Shown here one piece after another: positions 1 to 8,849 of a stretch of DNA of 22,775 nucleotides. Within the stretch, counting starts at the first letter, position 1. Every line of letters starts with the position of its first letter. Under the pieces are notes generated by a model. It was not told the DNA's origin. It saw only the letters and a list, made by a program, of their open reading frames with translations, and made no database searches. Both the position numbers and the translations under genes were made by a program. Source of the DNA: Pseudopelobacter sp964601865 (GTDB lineage: Bacteria; Desulfobacterota; Desulfuromonadia; Geobacterales; Pseudopelobacteraceae); assembly GCA_964601865.1 (NCBI GenBank), contig CAZRPI010000055.1:1-22775 (forward strand). The letters run 5' to 3'.

Positions 1-49
1 CCGGTATGGAGCATAATCCCTGACGCACATTCGCAGGGAGGCAGTATCA

Positions 50-3000
50 ATGGAAGCATCCGAAACACAGCAGCAACCCCCTTCAGCGCCGTTTGTCCAT
101 CTGCATCTCCACACCCAGTACTCCCTGCTAGACGGCGCCATCCGGCTGGAAGACGTCATAGCCAAGGCAAAGGCCCACAGCATGCCGGCCCTGGCCATCA
201 CCGATCACGGCAACATGTTCGGCGCGGTGGAATTCTACTTGAAATGCAGAAAAGCCGGGATCAAACCGCTTATCGGCTGCGAGGTCTACATCGCGCCCGA
301 TTCCCGTTTTTCCCGGGAGAGCACCCGGGGAATCTCAGAGGCGGCGTATCACCTCATTCTCCTCTGTGAAAACCTGCAGGGGTACAGAAACCTCTCCTAC
401 CTGACATCCGCCGGCTACAAGGAGGGGTTCTACTACCGCCCGCGCATCGACCGGCAACTGCTCCAGGATCACGCCGAGGGGCTCATCGCCCTTTCAGCCT
501 GTCTCAAGGGAGAGGTGGCCGTGCAGTGCGGCCGCGGCCACATGGCCGAGGCCCTGGAAACGGCGCGCTGGTACGCCGAACTTTTCCCGGACCGCTATTA
601 TCTTGAGCTTCAGGAAAACACGCTGGAAGAGCAGAATCTGGTCAATAAACGGCTGATGGAGGTGGCCGCCGAACTGGAACTGCCGCTGGTCGCCACCAAT
701 GACTGCCACTACCTGAACCGGGAGGACGCGCGCGCCCATGAGGTCCTGCTCTGTATCCAGACCGGCAAGACCATGAGCGATCCGACCCACATGAGGTTTT
801 CCGCCGAGGAGTTCTACGTCAAGACCCCGGACGAGATGATCGCCGCCTTCGACTACGCACCCGAGGCCGTGGCCAACACGCTGGCCATCGCCGAGCGCTG
901 CGAACTGAAGCTCCCCATTGACACGGGTGATTACCACTTCCCCCATTTCGATCCCCCTCCGGGCAAAACCCACGACGAGATGCTGGAGGAACTGGCGGTG
1001 CGGGGGCTTGATGAACGGATGACGGGCATCCTGGCCAAATACCCCGACATGCCGAAGGAACGGCAACAGGCGTATTACGACCGGCTGCGGATCGAACTGG
1101 ACTGCATCCGGGAGATGAAATTCCCCGCCTATTTCCTCATCGTTTCCGATTTCATCACCTGGGCCAAGAAGAAGGGGATACCGGTGGGACCGGGAAGGGG
1201 TTCGGCCGCCGGATCACTGGTCGCCTACTCCATCCACATCACCGACCTGGACCCCCTCCCCTACAACCTGCTGTTCGAGCGTTTCCTCAATCCGGAACGC
1301 ATCACCATGCCGGATATCGACGTCGACTTCTGCCAGGACCGCCGTGAAGAGGTCATTCAGTACGTGATCGAAAAGTACGGGCGCGACAGGGTCTGCCAGA
1401 TCATCACCTTCGGAACCATGAAGGCGAAGGCCGTGGTGCGCGACGTTGGCCGCGCGCTGAACATGCCTTACGGCGACGTGGACAGGATTGCCAAACTGAT
1501 TCCGGATGACCTGAAGATGACCCTGGCCAAGGCCCTGAAGCAGGAGCCGCAGCTGAATGAAATGGCCGGCAACGACCCGCAGGTCAAGGATCTTCTGGAC
1601 ACCGCCCTCTGTCTGGAGGGGTTGACGCGCCATGCCTCCACCCACGCGGCTGGCGTGGTGGTGGCGCCCCGCCAGCTTGAGGATTTCCTGCCTGTCTACA
1701 AGGACCAGAAAACCGGCTCCATCAACACCCAGTATTCCATGAAGTACGTGGAGATGGTGGGACTGGTTAAGTTCGACTTCCTCGGCCTCAAGAACCTGAC
1801 CGTCATCGAAAACGCCGTCAAGCTGGTGCGGGCCGGCAAGGACCCGGACTTCGACATCACCCGGCTGCGGGATGACGACAAGGACAGCTACGACCTGATC
1901 TCCGACGGCAACACTACCGGGATCTTCCAGCTTGAATCCAGCGGCATGAAGGAGATGCTGACGAAGCTCAAGCCATCCTGCTTCGAGGACGTGATCGCGG
2001 CCTGCGCCCTCTACCGTCCGGGCCCTCTCGGGTGCGGCATGGTGGACGAGTTCATCGAACGCAAGCACGGCCGCCAGCAGGTGGTGTACGATCTGCCGGA
2101 ACTGGAGCCGATCCTGAAGGACACCTACGGCGTCATCGTCTATCAGGAACAGGTCATGCAGATCTCCAGGACACTGGCCGGTTACTCCCTGGGACGAGCC
2201 GACCTTCTGCGCCGCGCCATGGGCAAGAAGGATCCCCAGGTAATGGCCAAGGAGAAGGAACCGTTCCTGGCGGGAGCGAAGGCCCAGGGAATCGATCCCA
2301 GGAAGGCCGAGGCCATATTCGACCAGATGGCCAAATTCGCGGAATACGGCTTCAACAAGTCGCACTCGGCCGCCTACGCCCTCATCGCCTATCAGACGGC
2401 CTGGCTCAAGTCCCACTACCCGGTGGAGTTTCTGGCCGCCCTTCTGACCTGCGACATGGACAGCACCGACAAGGTGGTCAAGAACATCAATGACTGCCGG
2501 GAACAGGGGATCGAAGTACTGCCGCCGGATGTGAACAAATCCGGCCTGACCTTTACCGTTGTCGGGAATTCCATGCGTTTCGGCCTGGGTGCGGTCAAGG
2601 GGGTCGGTACCGGCGCGGTGGAGGCGGTTCTGGAAGCCCGGCAGGAGGGCCCGTTCAGGGACATCTATGATTTCTGCGAACGGGTTGACATGCGCCGCTG
2701 CAACAAGAAGGTGCTGGAGGCCCTGATCAAGTGCGGCGCCTTCGATTCCACCAGCGCTGCCCGCGCCGCCCTGATGGAGGGGCTGGAGGCCGCCATGAAC
2801 CACGGCCAGCGGATCCAGGAGGAGCGCTGCAGCGCTCAGGTTTCGCTCTTCGGCGAGGACGAGGTCGTCAAAATCAACGGCAACGGCTGCAGGCTGCCCG
2901 ACGTGCCGGAGTGGCACGACAAGGAGAAACTGGCCTATGAAAAAGAGGCGCTCGGCTTCCTGATCACCGGCCATCCCCTGGATCGTTACGTCCAGGACAT

Positions 3001-3604
3001 CAGGCGCCTCTCCTGCGTGGACATCGGCGCTCTGGCCGACCTGGCCGATGGAAGCGAGGTCAGGATCTGCGGCATTGTCTCCACCCTTAAGGAAATCACG
3101 ACCAAGAAGGGTGACCGCATGGGCTTTGCCACCATCGAGGATCTGGGGGGCTCCGTGGAGGTCACGGTTTTTTCGGATATCTATACAACGGCTGCTCCGC
3201 TGCTGAAGAGTGACGACCCCCTGATCATCGACGGCAAACTGGAAAAGACGGAGAAGGGCGCCAAGATCCTGGTGCGGGGCCAGGGCGAGGGCGCCAGTGA
3301 GTGGCTGCAGAAGCAACGCGGACCTGCCGGCGATATCCGGTATCTGCATGAAGTGCGCGCCCAGACCACCAAAAGGGTTGTGTTCTCCATTCCCATGAAC
3401 GAGACCCCCCCCGGTCACATGGAGGTGCTGAAGGAAATCATAGGACGGCACCACGGCAGCGTTCCCGCCAGCCTGGAATTCGTCATACCGTCCCGCAGCA
3501 GATCCACCCTGCCTCTGCCTGAGAGCATGAATGTCATGGCAAGTGATGATTTAAGGCTGGAAGTGGAGCGCCTGTTCGGATATAATGTCACCCTTTTTGA
3601 GTGA
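50..3604 (+). CDS. dnaE: DNA polymerase III subunit alpha
   Basis: Catalytic subunit of the replicative DNA polymerase holoenzyme, acting at the cytoplasmic replication fork. At 1184 aa it has the usual DnaE1 length. The N-terminal PHP domain opens with HLHLHTQYSLLDGA (residues 17-30). The polymerase active site is visible as PDIDVDF, with acidic residues D424 and D426, and the third aspartate is D576 in VKFDFLGL. A helix-hairpin-helix region (KVLEALIKCGAFDS) and an OB-fold (about residues 1003-1075) follow, then the tau-binding tail. ATG at 50 is preceded by a strong GGGAGG (36-41) with 8-base spacing. The gene lies 94 bases before accA with no terminator seen between them, so co-transcription is likely. 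Only 49 bases precede the gene, so its promoter is outside the window or not visible. Confidence 0.98.
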   Translation: MEASETQQQPPSAPFVHLHLHTQYSLLDGAIRLEDVIAKAKAHSMPALAITDHGNMFGAVEFYLKCRKAGIKPLIGCEVYIAPDSRFSRESTRGISEAAYHLILLCENLQGYRNLSYLTSAGYKEGFYYRPRIDRQLLQDHAEGLIALSACLKGEVAVQCGRGHMAEALETARWYAELFPDRYYLELQENTLEEQNLVNKRLMEVAAELELPLVATNDCHYLNREDARAHEVLLCIQTGKTMSDPTHMRFSAEEFYVKTPDEMIAAFDYAPEAVANTLAIAERCELKLPIDTGDYHFPHFDPPPGKTHDEMLEELAVRGLDERMTGILAKYPDMPKERQQAYYDRLRIELDCIREMKFPAYFLIVSDFITWAKKKGIPVGPGRGSAAGSLVAYSIHITDLDPLPYNLLFERFLNPERITMPDIDVDFCQDRREEVIQYVIEKYGRDRVCQIITFGTMKAKAVVRDVGRALNMPYGDVDRIAKLIPDDLKMTLAKALKQEPQLNEMAGNDPQVKDLLDTALCLEGLTRHASTHAAGVVVAPRQLEDFLPVYKDQKTGSINTQYSMKYVEMVGLVKFDFLGLKNLTVIENAVKLVRAGKDPDFDITRLRDDDKDSYDLISDGNTTGIFQLESSGMKEMLTKLKPSCFEDVIAACALYRPGPLGCGMVDEFIERKHGRQQVVYDLPELEPILKDTYGVIVYQEQVMQISRTLAGYSLGRADLLRRAMGKKDPQVMAKEKEPFLAGAKAQGIDPRKAEAIFDQMAKFAEYGFNKSHSAAYALIAYQTAWLKSHYPVEFLAALLTCDMDSTDKVVKNINDCREQGIEVLPPDVNKSGLTFTVVGNSMRFGLGAVKGVGTGAVEAVLEARQEGPFRDIYDFCERVDMRRCNKKVLEALIKCGAFDSTSAARAALMEGLEAAMNHGQRIQEERCSAQVSLFGEDEVVKINGNGCRLPDVPEWHDKEKLAYEKEALGFLITGHPLDRYVQDIRRLSCVDIGALADLADGSEVRICGIVSTLKEITTKKGDRMGFATIEDLGGSVEVTVFSDIYTTAAPLLKSDDPLIIDGKLEKTEKGAKILVRGQGEGASEWLQKQRGPAGDIRYLHEVRAQTTKRVVFSIPMNETPPGHMEVLKEIIGRHHGSVPASLEFVIPSRSRSTLPLPESMNVMASDDLRLEVERLFGYNVTLFE

Positions 3605-3698
3605 TTTTTCTGTTAAATCACATCAGCGCCAATGTCGTGGGCATTCCGTGTCCGGCATTCATGACACACCGGCTCACACCACATGAGGTAAGATCCAG

Positions 3699-4655
3699 AT
3701 GTCCGTGCACTACAGTCTAGATTTTGAAAAACCGATCATCGAACTGGAAAAGAAAATCGAGGAACTCAACGCCCTCTCCCATGAGGGACTGGACATCTCA
3801 TCGGACTTGAAGCTACTTGAAAAACGGGTCGAGGAGATGCGCGGGGAGATTTTCACCAACCTCACCAGATGGCAGACAACCCAGGTGGCCCGCCACATCT
3901 ACCGTCCTTTCACCCTGGATTACATCAAGCTCATGTTTACGGAATTCACGGAACTGCACGGAGACCGCGCCTTCGGTGATGACAGAGCCATCGTCGGTGG
4001 TCTCGCCCGCTTTGACGGCCGCCCGGTCATGGTTATCGGCCACCAGAAGGGGCGGGACACCAAAGAGAAAGTTTACCGAAATTTCGGCATGCCCAACCCG
4101 GAGGGATACCGGAAGGCGCTACGCCTCATGCAGTTGGCCGAGCAGTTCGGGTTACCGGTTATCACCTTCGTCGATACTCCCGGCGCCTACCCCGGGATCG
4201 GCGCCGAAGAACGGGGCCAGGCCGAGGCGATCGCCCGCAACCTGCGCGACATGTCAAGTCTGAGAATACCGATCATTGCCTGCATCACCGGTGAGGGCGG
4301 CTCCGGAGGAGCCCTGGCAATAGCCGTCGGCAACCGGATTCTCATGCTCGAGCATTCGGTTTATTCCGTCATTTCGCCGGAGGGATGCGCCGCCATTCTC
4401 TGGTCGGACGGCAGCATGGGCGCTCAGGCCGCCGATGCCCTCAAGCTGACGGCTAAAGATCTCATCGGGCTGGGAGTAATCGATGAGATCGTGAAGGAGC
4501 CGGTCGGCGGCGCTCACCAGGACCATGCCGCCACCGCAAGGAACCTGAAGGAAGCCATTGCCCGCAATCTGGCCGAGTTGTCCCGCCTTTCCGAAGAAGA
4601 ACTGCAGGAGGACCGCTACGAAAAGCTGAGGGCGATGTCCCGTTTCATTGAGTAA
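3699..4655 (+). CDS. accA: Acetyl-CoA carboxylase carboxyltransferase subunit alpha
   Basis: Cytoplasmic enzyme subunit that works with AccD to transfer the carboxyl group from biotinylated BCCP to acetyl-CoA, giving malonyl-CoA for fatty-acid synthesis. The 318-aa length matches the family (about 319 aa in E. coli). The N-terminal helical segment (FEKPIIELEKKIEELN) is typical. The crotonase-like carboxyltransferase core follows, with GHQKGRDTKEKVYRNFGMP, the oxyanion-hole region GEGGSGGALAIAVGN and YSVISPEGCAAILW. ATG at 3699 has GAGG at 3685-3688. The gene follows dnaE, a neighbourhood common in proteobacteria. accD, accB and accC are not in the window. An intrinsic terminator follows 31 bases after the stop. 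Confidence 0.98.
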   Translation: MSVHYSLDFEKPIIELEKKIEELNALSHEGLDISSDLKLLEKRVEEMRGEIFTNLTRWQTTQVARHIYRPFTLDYIKLMFTEFTELHGDRAFGDDRAIVGGLARFDGRPVMVIGHQKGRDTKEKVYRNFGMPNPEGYRKALRLMQLAEQFGLPVITFVDTPGAYPGIGAEERGQAEAIARNLRDMSSLRIPIIACITGEGGSGGALAIAVGNRILMLEHSVYSVISPEGCAAILWSDGSMGAQAADALKLTAKDLIGLGVIDEIVKEPVGGAHQDHAATARNLKEAIARNLAELSRLSEEELQEDRYEKLRAMSRFIE

Positions 4656-4686
4656 CCGGATCTTTTCCAATCAGGAACCGAAGAAT

Positions 4687-4708
4687 GGGGGCCTCGGCCC
4701 CCGTTTTT
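4687..4708 (+). terminator. Intrinsic terminator after accA
   Basis: A GC-only hairpin, GGGGGCC (4687-4693) pairing with GGCCCCC (4696-4702), is followed by five T (4704-4708). The loop is very tight, so the innermost pairs probably open. It closes the dnaE-accA unit. It lies immediately upstream of the rluB ribosome-binding site (4714-4720), so transcripts that reach rluB must pass through it or start very close by. Confidence 0.75.
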
Positions 4709-4724
4709 ATTGAAGAGGAGCGAC

Positions 4725-5710
4725 ATGCTGGAACGATTGCAGAAAATCATATCCCAGGCCGGCATCACCTCACGCCGGGCGGCGGAGGAGCTGATACTGG
4801 CAGGGCGCGTCACGGTGAACGGCGCCGTTGTCACCGAACTGGGCAGCAAGGCCGACCCGGACGTGGACAGGGTTGAGGTGGACGGAAAAACGGTCAAGCC
4901 GGCCGATCAAATGATCTACATTCTGATCAACAAACCGGCCGGATTCATGACCACCCTGGACGACCCCGAAGGACGCCAACTGATCACCGACCTCCTGCCC
5001 GAGATCAGGGAGCGGGTCTATCCGGTGGGCCGTCTGGACTACAACACCGAAGGCCTGCTGCTGCTGACCAACGACGGCGATTGGGCCAACAGGCTGATGC
5101 ATCCCCGTCACGAGATCGAGAAGGAGTACCATGTCAGGGTGCGGGGCAAGGTGCAGCAGAGCCAGTTGGACCTGATGAAGGGCGGCGTGGAACTGGACGG
5201 GAGAGCCACGTCACCGGCCAGGGTCCGCCTCATCAAGGATGGTGAACAGAACGACTGGATTTCCGTGACCATACACGAGGGGAGAAACCGCCAGGTGCGG
5301 CGCATGTGCGAGGCTGTCGGACTCTCGGTGGTCCGTCTCAGGCGGGTGCGTTACGGTTCACTTGAGATGCGCGGCCTCAAACCGGGCCAGTACCGGCTGC
5401 TGACCGAGGCCGAGGCGCTGGGGCTGCTGCATCCGGGAACGGANNNNNNNNNNNNNNNNNNNNNNNNNNNNNNNNNNNNNNNNNNNNNNNNNNNNNNNNN
5501 NNNNNNNNNNNNNNNNNNNNNNNNNNNNNNNNNNNNNNNNNNNAGTACCGGCTGCTGACCGAGGCCGAGGCGCTGGGGCTGCTGCATCCGGGAACGGAGG
5601 CGAAACCGGAGAAACCGTCACGGGAGAAGAGAGGCGGCGAGAAGAGCCGCAATCCCGGGGGGAAGCCATCCCGCCCGCGAAAACCGAAAACGGGGAAAAC
5701 CGTTTCATAG
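4725..5710 (+). CDS. rluB: 23S rRNA pseudouridine synthase, RluB type (interrupted by a scaffold gap)
   Basis: Cytoplasmic RNA-modifying enzyme of the RsuA/RluB/E/F family, which makes pseudouridine in large-subunit rRNA. An N-terminal S4 RNA-binding domain (MLERLQKIISQAGITSRRAA) precedes the catalytic domain with GRLDYNTEGLLLLTND, whose aspartate is the catalytic residue, and GRNRQVRRM. ATG at 4725 follows GAGGAG (4715-4720). A TTG at 4710 is also in frame but sits on the upstream terminator's T-run with no ribosome-binding site. The reading is broken by 100 N at 5444-5543. The 55 bases before the gap recur immediately after it. Collapsing that duplication keeps the frame and gives 276 aa, ending in a Lys/Arg/Pro-rich tail (TEAKPEKPSREKRGGEKSRN onward) and TAG at 5708-5710. 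Such basic tails are common in RluB. The literal coordinates therefore include artefactual sequence. Confidence 0.93.
5389..5598. repeat. 55-bp identical sequence on both sides of the N gap (assembly overlap)
   Basis: Bases 5389-5443 and 5544-5598 are identical over all 55 positions, separated only by the 100-N run. They encode the same in-frame peptide, starting YRLLTEAEALGLLHPG. The copies sit exactly at the contig edges, which is what two contigs ending in a shared k-mer would produce. I read this as a scaffolding artefact and not a biological repeat. Confidence 0.9.
5444..5543. other. Assembly gap (100 N)
   Basis: A run of exactly 100 unknown bases, the conventional placeholder size. Given the 55-base overlap on its flanks, the true missing length here is probably zero or negative. 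Confidence 0.97.
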
Positions 5711-5720
5711 ATGCAATCAA

Positions 5721-5754
5721 AACGCCAAGGGATCGGATCTCCTGGCGTTTTTTT
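5721..5754 (+). terminator. Intrinsic terminator after rluB
   Basis: AACGCCA (5721-5727) pairs with TGGCGTT (5743-5749), with a partly paired interior, followed by a T-run to 5754. It begins 10 bases after the rluB stop. The helicase gene converges from the other side and ends at 5857. Confidence 0.75.
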
Positions 5755-5856
5755 CATCCGGCCAAGGGGGCGGGGACAAAGCCCCTCCCCTCGGACAGTA
5801 AGTTCACGTCCGTCGATTACTGCCCCGGCGCTTCCGTAGGAAACCTTTCATGTCAA

Positions 5857-7266
5857 TCACCTGCCCATAAAATCAACGACATGCTGATCAACCATGATGT
5901 CCTTCGGAGCAAACTCGCTCTTGAGCTTTGTTCCCGCCAGAGTGCGGCAGCGACTCAGCGCGATGTACGCCTGTCCCGGGAGAAAGGCTTCGTCAGTTAG
6001 ATCGATATGGGCATTGTCAAACAGGATGCCCTGCGCCCTGTGGATGGAAACCGCCCAGGCGTGACGCAGCGGAATCTGTTCGATGGTTCCGGTTACCCTG
6101 GGTTCAACCCTGCCCGTTTCCCCGTTGTAGCAATACCTGATCAGCTCCCAGAATGAGGCAATCACCCTGATGTTCCTGCCGTCATCGGTTTTCATCAGTA
6201 CGGCATCTTCCTCAAGTTCGATGACCGTTCCCAGGGTTCCGTTGACAATTTTCGGATCAACGGTCTTGCAGAAGATGACACGCGTCCCCGGCCGGAGCAG
6301 GAGGTTTTCCTCGCAGGGGAAATTATCCTCGGGGTTGTTGACATTAAGAGCAGATCCCGAACGTTTCGCCCTGTATTCCATCTGGGGTTTCGGAAGCCTG
6401 TAAAACTGCTTGTTGTTGTAATAACTGGCCTCACTGTGGCGAGGGGTAAGGGCGGTATGGAACGGCCGCGAAAAGGGATCGAAATCCGGCTCGACTATGC
6501 ATTCCTGCAGGAGATCAAGCTTGCCGTTGTCCACATCATTGACGCGGATGGAGTCCAGGACACCGACAAAACCCCGTTCGGCAGCATGCCCGCCCACATC
6601 CGTCAGATCCAGTTTCCGCGGCGTGATTTCCGGGTATACCTTCGAGTTCCAGAAGTAATAGGGGCCGGGATATCCGGCCCGCTTCAGCGCCGGTATCTCA
6701 TCCTCCCTGACAGCCGGTTGCAGCTGGTACGGGTCCCCCACGAGGATCACCTGAACGCCTCCGAACGGCAGATCCGCGTTCCTGCCGTTCTTTCTCATGA
6801 AACGATCCAGTCCGTCCAGCAGATCACATCGCACCATGCTGATCTCATCGACAATGATGGTGTCAATGGCAGCCAGCAGCTGCTTTTCATTGGACTCCCT
6901 GATGCTGTCCGCGGTTATCACCGATGGCGGGAACTGGGCAAAAGAGTGAATGGTGACACCCCCCGCATTGATGGCGGCAAGGCCGGTGGGAGCCGTCACG
7001 ACGACGTTCTTTCCAGTCATGCGCAGAAACTGCCGGATGAAGGTTGATTTTCCGCTTCCCGCCTGCCCCGTTACGAAGATGTGTCCCCTGCCCTGTTCCA
7101 TTTCCGCCAGAAGGGGTTGCCACTCTTCCGGAATCGGCAACCGGTCACCAGGGCCGTCGCTGGCGCTCATCTTCCCCGATCCGTGCGAATTCCCCCGCGA
7201 TGTCGTTGACTGCTGCTCCGGCCGGTCTTTCTCCGGAGAGAATAATTTCAGTATCCTTTTAATCAT
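5857..7266 (-). CDS. PIF1-like / RecD-superfamily DNA helicase
   Basis: Predicted ATP-driven superfamily 1B helicase. At 469 aa it is close to the compact bacterial PIF1 enzymes. A polar, low-complexity N-terminal stretch (about residues 10-45) precedes the motor. Walker A is GQAGSGKST (67-75), motif Ia TAPTGLAA (91-98), Walker B IIVDEISMV (137-145) and motif III GDPYQLQPA (178-186). Near the C-terminus HAWAVSIHRAQG corresponds to the 'tvHkaQG' motif, followed by AYIALSRCRTLAG. ATG is at 7264-7266, with GGTGGG a few bases upstream on the - strand. It is the only - strand gene, has its own promoter (7339-7367), and is divergent from asnS and convergent with rluB. The family resolves G-quadruplexes and helps repair or restart. 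The specific role here is unknown, and no transposon or phage context is visible. Confidence 0.85.
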   Translation of the reverse strand: MIKRILKLFSPEKDRPEQQSTTSRGNSHGSGKMSASDGPGDRLPIPEEWQPLLAEMEQGRGHIFVTGQAGSGKSTFIRQFLRMTGKNVVVTAPTGLAAINAGGVTIHSFAQFPPSVITADSIRESNEKQLLAAIDTIIVDEISMVRCDLLDGLDRFMRKNGRNADLPFGGVQVILVGDPYQLQPAVREDEIPALKRAGYPGPYYFWNSKVYPEITPRKLDLTDVGGHAAERGFVGVLDSIRVNDVDNGKLDLLQECIVEPDFDPFSRPFHTALTPRHSEASYYNNKQFYRLPKPQMEYRAKRSGSALNVNNPEDNFPCEENLLLRPGTRVIFCKTVDPKIVNGTLGTVIELEEDAVLMKTDDGRNIRVIASFWELIRYCYNGETGRVEPRVTGTIEQIPLRHAWAVSIHRAQGILFDNAHIDLTDEAFLPGQAYIALSRCRTLAGTKLKSEFAPKDIMVDQHVVDFMGR

Positions 7267-7338
7267 GGGTTTCCCACCGTTAAATCTGTAATTCCTGCTT
7301 ATACCTGAAACAGGCCGTAACTCGGCCGCTGCTGTTTA

Positions 7339-7367
7339 AATCTACACAAGGCGGGGGATCTGGTCAA
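7339..7367 (-). promoter_or_regulatory. Sigma70-type promoter for the helicase gene
   Basis: Reading the - strand, TTGACC (7367-7362) is followed after 17 bases by TAGATT (7344-7339). The predicted start lies about 65 bases before the helicase ATG. The match to consensus is good, but the call rests on sequence alone. Confidence 0.5.
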
Positions 7368-7399
7368 TTTTTTAATGATCCGGTCCGGCGCGCTTCACC

Positions 7400-7428
7400 T
7401 TGCATCCCCTTCGCCTTCCGCGTATCAT
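7400..7428 (+). promoter_or_regulatory. Sigma70-type promoter for asnS
   Basis: TTGCAT (7400-7405), a 17-base spacer, then TATCAT (7423-7428). The predicted start is about 30 bases before the asnS GTG, leaving a short leader with the GGGAGGA ribosome-binding site. No T-box or other leader structure is apparent. Confidence 0.5.
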
Positions 7429-7467
7429 TGCCCAACGGACGGAAAACCATAAAGGGAGGAAGTTCCC

Positions 7468-8847
7468 GTGAGAACGGTCATCAGGAAGCTTCTGGCGCAC
7501 GGCGTAACCAACCAGCCATACAGCATCGCGGGGTGGGTCCGATCCCTCCGCATTTCCAAGGGAATAGCTTTCATCGTACTCAACGACGGCTCAAACCTGG
7601 CAGGCATCCAGGTGGTGGTCGAGCAGGAGTCTCCCGCATTCAACCAGGTGCCCGGAATTGCCACCGGCTGTTCCCTCAGGATCGACGGAACGCTGGTGAC
7701 CTCTCCGGCAGCCGGACAGGAACGGGAACTGCGGGCGGAAAAGATCGCCATCGTGGGGGGGAGCGACGAGAACTATCCACTCCAGAAGAAACGGCACACC
7801 TTCGAGTACCTGCGGGAGATCGCCCATCTGCGGCCGCGGAGCAACACCTTCGGCGCGGTCTTCAGGCTGCGTTCGAGGCTGGCCCAGGCCATCCACCGCT
7901 TCTTCAGCGACAACAACTTTCTCTACGTCCACACGCCGATCATCACCGCCAGCGACTGCGAAGGCGCTGGCGAGCTGTTCCGGGTGACCACCCTGGATGC
8001 CGACTCCCCTCCCCTGCTGAACGGCAGGGCGGATTTCGACCAGGACTTCTTCGGCCGGAAAACCGGCCTGACCGTCAGCGGTCAGCTTGAGGGGGAGTTG
8101 TTCGCCCTGGCCTTCTCGGACATCTACACCTTCGGCCCCACCTTCAGGGCCGAGAACTCCAACACCCCGCGCCACGCAGCTGAATTCTGGATGATCGAAC
8201 CGGAAATGGCCTTTGCCGACCTGTCCGACGACGCCGAACTGGCGGAGAAATTCGTCCGTTACCTCTGCAGGTTTGCCTTGGAGGAATGCGGAGAGGAGAT
8301 GGCCTTCTTCGACAGGCAGATCGAGAAGGGGCTGCTGGAGCGGATCCACAGGGTGGCCGAGGCCGACTTCGCCCGCATGGAGTACTCCGAGGCCATTGAA
8401 CGGCTGCAGAGCTCGGGCGTCACCTTCGGCTATCCGGTGGAATGGGGCCTGGACCTGCAGACCGAGCACGAGCGCTACCTCACCGAACAGGTGGTGGGAG
8501 GGCCGGTATTCGTCATCAACTACCCCAGGGAGATTAAGGCATTCTACATGCGCAACAATCCGGACGGCAGAACAGTGGCGGCCATGGACCTGCTGGTGCC
8601 CAAGGTCGGGGAGATCATCGGCGGCAGTCAGCGCGAGGAACGCCTGGATGTACTGGAGTCACGCATGTCGGAGCTCGGCATCGCCAGGGAACCCCTCTGG
8701 TGGTATCTGGAGAGCCGCCGCTGGGGGAGCTGCCCCCACGCCGGTTTCGGTCTCGGCTTCGAACGCCTGGTAATGTACCTGTCGGGCATGGAGAACATCC
8801 GCGACGTGATCCCTTTCCCGCGCACCCCGCGCCACGCCGAGTTCTGA
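7468..8847 (+). CDS. asnS: Asparaginyl-tRNA synthetase
   Basis: Class II aminoacyl-tRNA synthetase that charges tRNA-Asn in the cytoplasm. At 459 aa it is close to E. coli AsnRS (466). The N-terminal OB-fold anticodon-binding domain starts YSIAGWVRSLRISKG. The catalytic core contains SGQLEGELFALAFSDIYTFG and motif 2 PTFRAENSNTPRHAAEF, wording typical of AsnRS over AspRS. Motif 3 is GFGLGFERLVMYLSG, and the protein ends in the usual IPFPRTP run. GTG at 7468 is chosen because GGGAGGA (7454-7460) is placed 7 bases upstream. The stop is 2 bases before the DUF503 gene, so the two are probably translated from one mRNA. Having a dedicated AsnRS means Asn-tRNA need not rely solely on the GatCAB transamidation route. 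Confidence 0.96.
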   Translation: MRTVIRKLLAHGVTNQPYSIAGWVRSLRISKGIAFIVLNDGSNLAGIQVVVEQESPAFNQVPGIATGCSLRIDGTLVTSPAAGQERELRAEKIAIVGGSDENYPLQKKRHTFEYLREIAHLRPRSNTFGAVFRLRSRLAQAIHRFFSDNNFLYVHTPIITASDCEGAGELFRVTTLDADSPPLLNGRADFDQDFFGRKTGLTVSGQLEGELFALAFSDIYTFGPTFRAENSNTPRHAAEFWMIEPEMAFADLSDDAELAEKFVRYLCRFALEECGEEMAFFDRQIEKGLLERIHRVAEADFARMEYSEAIERLQSSGVTFGYPVEWGLDLQTEHERYLTEQVVGGPVFVINYPREIKAFYMRNNPDGRTVAAMDLLVPKVGEIIGGSQREERLDVLESRMSELGIAREPLWWYLESRRWGSCPHAGFGLGFERLVMYLSGMENIRDVIPFPRTPRHAEF

Positions 8848-8849
8848 CC

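Noticed and set aside
1214..3454. A 746-codon open frame on the - strand opposite dnaE
   Set aside because: It is a shadow of the dnaE reading frame in GC-rich DNA. It has no recognisable domain, and the + strand carries a complete DnaE.
4710..4724. TTG at 4710 as the rluB start
   Set aside because: It lies at the end of the accA terminator with no upstream ribosome-binding site. ATG at 4725 has GAGGAG and gives the family's normal N-terminus.
7591..8469. A 292-codon - strand open frame opposite asnS
   Set aside because: A complementary-strand artefact of the GC-rich asnS sequence; no family resemblance and no start signals.
8161..8847. Repeated DNA word around CACCCCGCGCCACGC at 8163 and 8823 within asnS
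   Set aside because: Both encode TPRHA-type peptides that are normal at these two places in asparaginyl-tRNA synthetases; a coincidence of similar codons.
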